This document shows, one piece after another, positions 51,482 to 64,000 of a stretch of DNA of 64,000 nt (its first letter is position 1; each line of letters starts with the position of its first letter). The translations under genes and the position numbers were made by a program. Under the pieces are notes generated by a model. It did no database searches, was not told the origin of the DNA, and saw nothing but the letters and a program-made list of their open reading frames with translations. Source of the stretch: Haemonchus contortus (Eukaryota; Nematoda; Chromadorea; Rhabditida; Trichostrongylidae); contig LS997565.1 of assembly GCA_000469685.2 (NCBI GenBank), positions 12,148,505 through 12,212,504 of the forward strand. The letters are read 5' to 3'.

Positions 51482-51501
51482 ATATATATATATATATATA
51501 T
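51482..51501. repeat. TA dinucleotide microsatellite
   Basis: About ten uninterrupted AT/TA units. Confidence 0.9.
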
Positions 51502-53023
51502 CAAAACAAACAAGTTAGGCCTGAACATCAATGACTGATATGGATGGTACTGTAGCAGTTTGCGGAAGCTCCTGTTCAGTTACGGTGTCGTAAACTCGGT
51601 TCAGGGAAGGTGTTGGCATTGAGAACCTGTGGAATGGATTACTATAGACTTCTCGAATACGTCTGGCGCTTTGTCTGGGTTGACGGAGTGATCTACACTA
51701 CTTTATCGGGCAGAAAAACTTTTCTGTCTACTCTTCTTGAAAATTCTTGGCAAATAAGCACCAGATACTGTCTGAAGTTACCGTTCGTAAGGCGCAGACA
51801 CCCCAGTCATAGGCTTATACAGTGAGCTTCAAAACCATTATTTTGAGAAGACGGAAATAAACTCGTACCAGATACACAAATCGCCTCAAGATTTAGATGT
51901 TCACCTCTTCAATCACCTCTAAGACGTTCCACTCATTAATAGTACCAACACTGTTAACCAGTTCATCTTACCGACTGCAAAAGCAGCCTTGAAAACAGTT
52001 TCGATCGCCGTTTCCGCTGTCTTCAACCTTCTTGATGCCTGTTCTTCTTCTTCCCCTTTTCCTAACTGACTCTTCGTCTTTTATTTTGTCTGCGAGGGTG
52101 CCATAGGGCAACTAACAATGAATTTCTACTCATGGGTTGCGTAGCTCTCAATCAGTCTTGAGTGTACTTGAATAAGTAAATTCAACAAAAATCAGTAGAC
52201 TGACCCGGTTAGCTGAAGGTTCCCAGATAATAATAGTTATAAAGTGTGTGTGAATAAAATGTTTATATAGGAATTTCAGTAATTTAACGTGTCCTTGTTC
52301 AGTGGGTTTCGAATCACTCTGAGACCCCCTCACATGATGTGATCCAGATGAAGTTCCTCTCCCATGGATTTGGCTTGGCAAAGAAGATAACGAGCGAAAG
52401 CAGTCAATTCTAATGAATGTCGGTGTTCGAACTTTTTTGAGTGGCATGTCCTTATTGATTTACTATAAAAATAAACCATTTGACCCATAATTTCTTCCTT
52501 TTCGAACCAGTTCTAGCAATCGATGACTCAAAAGGATGAGTGGTTGGAGGGCAGCGACATGAGTATGAGAAAGGCTTGATTGCTATCAATTGAGCAAGTT
52601 TTGTTCCGGAGACTCTGCAGTGCCTACCAATCCCATAAAAGGCCACTTACCTCTACTGCCCGAAAACAGCGTGGAGGGTGATGGGTGATGACGGAGTGCA
52701 GCCAGAGAGGATGAGTATCGGCAGACACGCGCTGCCGCCGGCTAATTATATCCGCTTACCGGACGATGACCCAAATCGGCTATCAGACCTGATGAACTCG
52801 AACTTTATCCAAATGATCGATAAATGGCTATATCAGCTGCAACTCAGGAACGGGAATCGAGTCCGGGACGACGTTCCCTGGAGACAGCACTCAATGCGCG
52901 TATACTGTAGCCAGCCACTGCAGGTCGGAGTAGACGAATCACGATCTCGGCGTTGGGCGTGGCCTATGTGGGCGACGGGGTGCGCCCAAGGGCGACCATG
53001 GGTAGCCACTCGCTTGACTAGGC

Positions 53024-58296
<5,273 letters not shown>

Positions 58297-59899
58297 CCCT
58301 CCAGTCTTCACCACCAGAACTCGTTTCATCGATGAATACGATGTATATTGTTCGCATTGTCGTCGTCATTTCCAAATTTCTCTCAGTGTGTGATCACGAA
58401 CGACTAGGGGGCAAGGTCCGGCTAATCGGGGTAATGGGTAAACGACCAATATCGATATCTTAAATATAATTTCCTAACAAAAACCGACATTGTAATGTAA
58501 AGATTTTGAAGAGAAAAATGCGTGTTCGAATTAGACCTTATGACCGTTCCTCCGCCTGATCGTGTCCTGAAAAAGTCTCACTACCTTTCAAGCCTTTCCA
58601 AGATAAATCTAGGTGTGTACATGTCATTGTGCTTTGATCAACATTATCTTCTGATGTGCAATCTCACCGTAGAGATAGCCACTGCGTGTGCTTTTACATT
58701 GTGATCTATTAGATGATTGTATTAAAGTTCATAGTAAAATATTTGAATGCTCAGCTAGATTTCCTCTACCTTATCCACCCAAAGGAACAAATGGCCGATC
58801 ACGGCTACCGTTTGATCACATCGCTAACAGGAGATAAGCAGAGAACATTACCACTGCTCCAGAGTGCAAAATCTCATTCCTACTGCTTTTAAGCAACTAG
58901 TTAGCCACCAAACACTAGTCTGCCCTTTTCTAAGTAGTTCTTAGCTTTGACTTTTCAACTTTTTGAAAATAACTTCAACAGTTCGAATGTCGAGATTAAG
59001 ACATATCAAATCGCTTCCCAATGCAAGAGCTCAACACTCGCACAATCAAAGCTTTCGCTGAAAAAAATGCTGAGATGGGATGCGAGCGGTTGCGTCACGT
59101 GCACGTGCGCAGGACTGTCATACGGGTTGATTGGCCTTGCATTGGGAAGGTTAGTTTCATAAGGTTAGTTCGTCTTGCGGGCAAACGTTACTTGGTTTCG
59201 CGCTATTTACTGTCGATTAGTTCTCCCAAACTGCTTAGAATCCAATAACAGCTGCGCGAGAGGCTCGCTATCTAACCCACAGACTGAACGGTTTTGGTTG
59301 AGTTACCTCGACTGACCGTCAAGAACTTCTTCACCATGCTTCCAGAGCTTCCCTTGCCTGGTTCCTAGCCCATGTATAAACGGTAGATAGAGTTTGATCA
59401 GAAAGTCAACTTTTTTGCTCAGGCTAAACTCAAATTATGAGAATAGACTTGGTGTTACATATATGGCATCAGCCGTTTCTACTCCATTGACATTGGCCGA
59501 AATCTGCGCTTCCACCCAACATCATCACAGTTTTGAGGCCATAAATTAAGGATATTTATTATTTCCCATTGAGCACTGGAAAAAACATCCATTCATTTGT
59601 ACCAAATGAGGCAGAATACTATTTTCCAATGAGCGCCACGTCCTCGACGAATGAATGACATTCGGCTACTAAAGATTTCTAATTCCTAGAATGGTCTTCA
59701 AGGTTGAAATATGGTCTACCCTCAAATAATTGGCAACCACATTACGCTTCATCAGCCGGCTCAGTTCACTTGAATATGTTGTGACTGACTATTTTATTTG
59801 TAATTTTCGACAATCGATACTTGCAACAATAAAACAACAAATTGCACAATGTAACAAAAAAAACTCACAACAAATCAACAACCAACAACGTAGATCATT
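58297..59899. other. Convergent intergenic region between pax and DIS3
   Basis: Both neighbours end here: pax from the left, DIS3 from the right. An ATTAAA at about 58.72 kb could serve pax polyadenylation. No other gene or named repeat was seen. Confidence 0.5.
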
Positions 59900-62031
59900 T
59901 CAAATTCCCACGCCAATCGATTCTGAGAGATCAAAGTCAACAGATAAGCCAGGCATTGTGGATGGTTCAAGAAGATCGAGCGCTATTCGACGTCTCTGCA
60001 CGTTTGACTCGTCCAGTCGTACTCGTACTATTACTTTATCTGTAATGAAGCACAATATGGCAAGCAAAACTACCCATGCGAGTAGTCGGACTATTAAAAT
60101 ATCTCACAACTTTTGAAAAAAAGCTGCTTATTGAGGTGGAATGGATCTTAAAATGTATAGAAGTTGGCTCCAGCAATCGAAAAACACTCAATCCTTACTT
60201 GAGTATAAGTGAACACCGATCAAAGTTACAGAATAGAGACCGATAAGACAAAACTACGAAAATGTGCAAGGACCATACGATTATGAAGGATCTGACTTGC
60301 TCCAAAGCAATCACACTTATGATCCTACACAACTACCCAGCCGGTGCAGTTTCACTGAGCTATGTGGATAGGAGATTGGACAAAGCTTACATCCATACAG
60401 ACTGAGAGTCAGGTTTTCTCGATCTATCAGTTTTACTCAAAAACGAGAAATTCCAAGATCAAATCACTCACCAAGCTCTTTAATCACATTTTCTCCATTC
60501 CGAACACAGCAATCCTCGATGTCAATAGTTGTACCTTTTCCTTGCTCTAACACTATGACTGATTCCAAGCCATATTTCGGTACAAATACCTGAACTGTAT
60601 AAGTCCCAAAATTCAATTCTAATTTTCAGTTCGCAGAAAACATCAGATGCCGAGAGATCCTCTCAAATCTCTTTGTTCAGGTCGAAACCTACCACTGATG
60701 TTACAACAGCGAGAAACATTTCATTCACTCAACTGACCTCAACCGTATACCCCAATAGTGTCAACTCTTCCCGGTTCGTATGTTTAGCTTAAAGAGGTGT
60801 GGCTTATTCAAAGGTCACTTTCGTTCATCGGACAACACGCACAGTTTTTTTGAGCTGCGGCGTTTGTCGTAAATCGAGCGGAACACGCAAAAATACACAC
60901 ATTCACAAAGCCCTGCTCGGTGGTGCCACAGAAAAAGCACAGATAAAAACTACGGAGGTCGTGTTTGCGCGCCAAATGAGGCTCAACTTGCGCTGGCGAC
61001 AGCTCTTTGACAACGAATTCTTTAGAAATCTACAGATCATATCTGTCCGCAGCTTTGAAATTGATTTCTACCAGTCCATATTCCCCATATGCCTGAAAAA
61101 AGCAGGGGCTTTGAAACCAGATACTGTACCTGTATTCCATTCATTCGCACACCCATGACGAACCCTTCGCACGTCTCTTCTCGTCCTTGGAAATACGTCA
61201 ACACATTCAACTGCACCGATGCTCGGCCAGCATATTGCGCATTTCTGTGCCTGAAGCAATACTCAGAGATCAATATCAGATCAATATGTCAACAAAAAAG
61301 GTTTCAAAAATTTAAAACAAAATGAGTAAGAAAGAATTACAAGAAAACTGATCCACGACGGACCTATAATTGATATTCTGCGATATCTTCTGTACATTTG
61401 CTTGACTGAGCAGGCCCACGTTGATGTCGTCCGCGCCTATGCAAGCGGCCAGTAGCCGATGCACTACTACATCAGCATAACGACGAATTGGTGAGGTGAA
61501 GTGAGTATAGATAGGGACAGCCAGACCAAAATGCTGGTACTGTGGGACCGGTATCGTGCCTGAATAGCATTACAGTAACATCGATTATGGGAACAAAATT
61601 GCAGGATGGTGCGTTGCAAACAACAGAGAAATAACAGATGAGATTTAGGATCTTCAAAAGCGACTGTCGAAAAACGTGTGGTCATTTGGAGCAACCTATT
61701 GGAGTTCCAGAAAAAGGGTGTAGGAAAGCATAAGGGAAATAAAAGAAGGGGAGGTGAACGGTCAACAGGGGGTAAAAGGCTACGTACGTATGACACACAA
61801 GCTCGAAGTTATACACAAACAAAAGCAAGCAAAGAAGGGATGAAAAAGTAGCACCACAATGAGAGACAACGAACCAGCACTGAAGTACACCGCCTGGGTC
61901 ATACACCGGGTTGTCAGCATTCTCAGTAACCGATTGAGCATCGGATTCTTCTCATCCACGGCACGATCTAAGCTGTCAGCCAATGCTTTACCACTACTCA
62001 CGTTTATATTGATACCACGTAGTTTCGCAGC
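59900..62031 (-). CDS. DIS3: DIS3 (Rrp44) exosome 3'-5' exoribonuclease, C-terminal five exons
   Basis: C-terminal part of the catalytic subunit of the RNA exosome. Exons on the minus strand: 61875-62031, 61364-61559, 61130-61250, 60472-60589 and 59900-60039, all in phase, giving 243 residues and the stop. The first two hold the end of the RNB domain: [29 protein letters not shown] and the signature [20 protein letters not shown]. The next cover [16 protein letters not shown] and the S1-like C-terminal domain ([48 protein letters not shown]). Spelling matches DIS3 rather than DIS3L2. The N-terminal PIN domain, cold-shock domains and the RNB catalytic aspartates are not visible between 62032 and the window end, so a long intron or further exons beyond the window must carry them. 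Confidence 0.9.
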
Positions 62032-62432
62032 CTGAAATATATTCGATTAAAAAGGTAAAAACCAATGGGAATTTTTGTAAGAGCATATTCAACACAGAGC
62101 CCGCAAGTAGTATAACCCTACCATAATCTGGGAAGTGAGGTATCCTCAATTAATCTTCCTCCCAAAGACTTTCGAGGGTCAAAACTTCCTAATACCATAT
62201 TGTTTACGATTTTATTTGAGTAGATAATTATTGATGCGCAGAATCTCATGCTGACAACTGGACGGCGATGATGCCTATGTTCGCTTTCCTTTCGGACAAT
62301 TATGATCGAATGCATGTCATCGCACGCCATTCAGACCTTACCGTGTTCTATTGAATTATTCCCTCTAACTACTCACATTAATTACTCGTTAAACTGCACA
62401 CAGTCATAACATTTCTCAACTGACATACGTAA

Positions 62433-62765
62433 TTGGCTCTCGCTACAGAGCGACTGGCTGGAAGGGCACTCAACAAAGAGGTAACCTCTAAGTCAAACCT
62501 GAAAAGGCTACTCAACAACAGTATCACCGAAGTGCTAGACGAAAACAAAAGTAGCATCTATGGAGAGCGTTGTAGGAAGCCATTCTCGGGAAGCCTATAG
62601 GAAGGATATGCCACCGAGCGCAACATGTCTCGTATCCATTTCGCTGGATACCGTATCTACAGTAATTACGTAACACACGCGTCGGAAACGAACAAAGTGG
62701 GCCGCCGATGTCGGGCCACTTTGGCGACTCGAAATCTTGTTAACGCCAATAAAAACGTGCGCTGA
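62433..62765 (+). pseudogene. Broken coding relic on the plus strand, upstream of the DIS3 exons
   Basis: A single frame of 111 codons with one internal TAG (62598-62600) reads protein-like on both sides of the stop: ALNKEVTSKSNLKRLLNNSI before it, and YATERNMSRIHFAGYRIYSN after it. It is opposite the DIS3 strand, within or just 5' of the presumed intron. It is most likely a decayed transposon fragment. Family unknown. Confidence 0.35.
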
Positions 62766-64000
62766 ATTAGCGTCAACCCGACTGTCGCAAAGCTACTGCT
62801 GACATAAAGGGGACTATGGTTTAGTGTATATCCATGTACGCCGTAATCTGTTGAATTGTGAATCGTCAATCACAAATCCAGTGATTATAAAACGCTTACA
62901 GATGTGAATCTGAAAAGCCGTGTTGCTTTCAACTTAATCTAATCCACCTCAAGCTGAGTTTCAACCAATCCACATTTGATTCACAGACGATGAACTAACT
63001 CAACTCCTACCGTAAAATCCCAACGGAGAAAAGCTTTACAGAGTTGTTGAATCTCAGAACTCGGATAAAAAATGTCGAAGGAAAACATTGCGGAGAAAAA
63101 AAAACATCCAACAGGAGCAACCCTCTCGATTCTTAAGATTATCAAACATTAGGTATTCTCCTCAAAGTATATCTTATGAAAATATGTATTCGAAGTAGGA
63201 AACCTTCAGCTACTCCAGATTTCATGAAAACCAACTTCAAGCAAGACATCAAATAACAGAGACTAACGCTTGTGGTGTAGGTTTCAGACTTCGACAAAGA
63301 TATTCATCCCTTCTTGAATAGAAATCACCTCGAAACAACCCCACCCATCGTCTTCATGAAAGAAAATAAGTGCAACCTGGCCCTAGGAAATTAACACTCC
63401 GGACCAATCATAGATTCTCCCATATTTGGCCCCTTTAGGCGATAGTGTGGATCGCTCTGTGTACAGCATACGCTTTTGGAAGCTACCACAAGTTAGAATA
63501 ATGTGAATCTTTCGAAATGATCAGATGCCTATCTCGAGATCTCAGTCTCAACTGTCATGATAGTCGAATCGCAATCCGTCTAGGCGATTCTATTCTCATG
63601 ACTTCAAAATGTATTCCAATCCTATAATACGCAAAATCCTTCAGAGTTTCCCAGGCTCAGACAACCATATTTCCGGCCATAAACTAGAGCAACAATCATA
63701 ATCGCCTTCAATGCCGACCCGACCACGGACGGGGATCAGTGATGAATTCCGTTGTCCACGTATTCAACCTCTAAAGGGAGGTCGAGCAGACCGGATACAC
63801 AATAGCATGTGAAGGAATGAGTGCGCAGAAGTACGGCGGTAACATGAAATCTGGGACCCTCGGAAGGCATGACTCGATGGGAATCAGCAAACACCTTACA
63901 TATTACTGGAATTCGGCTGAAGGGATTCTCAAAAGAAGTTGTTCCAGAAGGAAAGTTCGAAAATAACAGGGTAAGACGAATAGAACTTTGGAACCCTACC
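62766..64000. other. Window end, no gene seen
   Basis: Expected missing DIS3 exons were looked for on the minus strand (RNB aspartate cluster, cold-shock motifs) and not found. The sequence is AT-rich with short frames only. Confidence 0.4.

Larger units (their letters stand above)
49736..53023. other. Intergenic stretch upstream of the pax gene
   Basis: It holds a SINE copy (50336-50600) and a TA microsatellite (51482-51501). An open frame from 52678 overlaps the pax start in another frame and reads protein-like at first (PPANYIRLPDDDPNRLSDLM). It could be a leader exon, an upstream ORF or chance. Confidence 0.4.

Noticed and set aside
60799..61158. 119-codon plus-strand frame across a DIS3 intron and exon
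   Set aside because: It overlaps the certain DIS3 exon 61130-61250 antisense; the rest is intronic. Best explained as a shadow.

Overview
The window looks like nuclear DNA of a parasitic or free-living nematode, most likely strongylid (hookworm-like). The genes are broken by introns of about 50 bp to nearly 8 kb with GT...(T)TTCAG-type borders, and there are orthologues of animal-specific genes (a Pax2/5/8 factor, DIS3, LIPT2). There is also a small secreted helical protein of a kind seen in nematodes, and a dense background of short dispersed repeats and dead transposons. No bacterial operons, rRNA, intact tRNA genes or CRISPR arrays were seen. The assignment to strongylids is an inference from gene style and repeat character, not a database match.

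Layout. 0-3 kb: complete six-exon LIPT2 (+), converging on a small three-exon coiled-coil gene (-). 3-13 kb: repeat-rich, no gene I can support. 13.2-25.9 kb: a five-exon secreted-protein gene (-) whose first intron is 7.7 kb and holds two or three candidate exons of another gene. 28.8-38.0 kb: a large multi-exon gene (-) that I rebuilt from at least twelve open exons with matching phases; most lack a start codon, so it is easy to miss. Two more coding-like exons lie at 39.7-39.9 kb. 41.0-44.2 kb: an eleven-exon gene (-) for a coiled-coil protein with a Cys/His-rich tail. 44.4-50.6 kb: a repeat island (97-bp tandem repeat, GC-rich foldback element, inverted duplication of a gag-like fragment, dead Tc1/mariner element). 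53.0-58.3 kb: six-exon Pax2/5/8 gene (+) with paired domain and octapeptide. 59.9-62.0 kb: the last five exons of DIS3 (-), whose 5' part was not found.

The recognisable genes do unrelated housekeeping or developmental jobs: LIPT2 starts mitochondrial lipoylation, DIS3 is the exosome nuclease, and Pax2/5/8 is a developmental regulator. There is no pathway cluster. The less explained parts are the large unrecognised gene at 28.8-38.0 kb, the coiled-coil/Cys-rich gene, a 209-codon open frame antisense in a pax intron, and two home-grown short repeat families: a tRNA-like SINE and a foldback MITE, one copy of which has jumped into a SINE copy.

Exon borders were placed by eye from open frames, splice-like dinucleotides and phase continuity. 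None is supported by transcripts.
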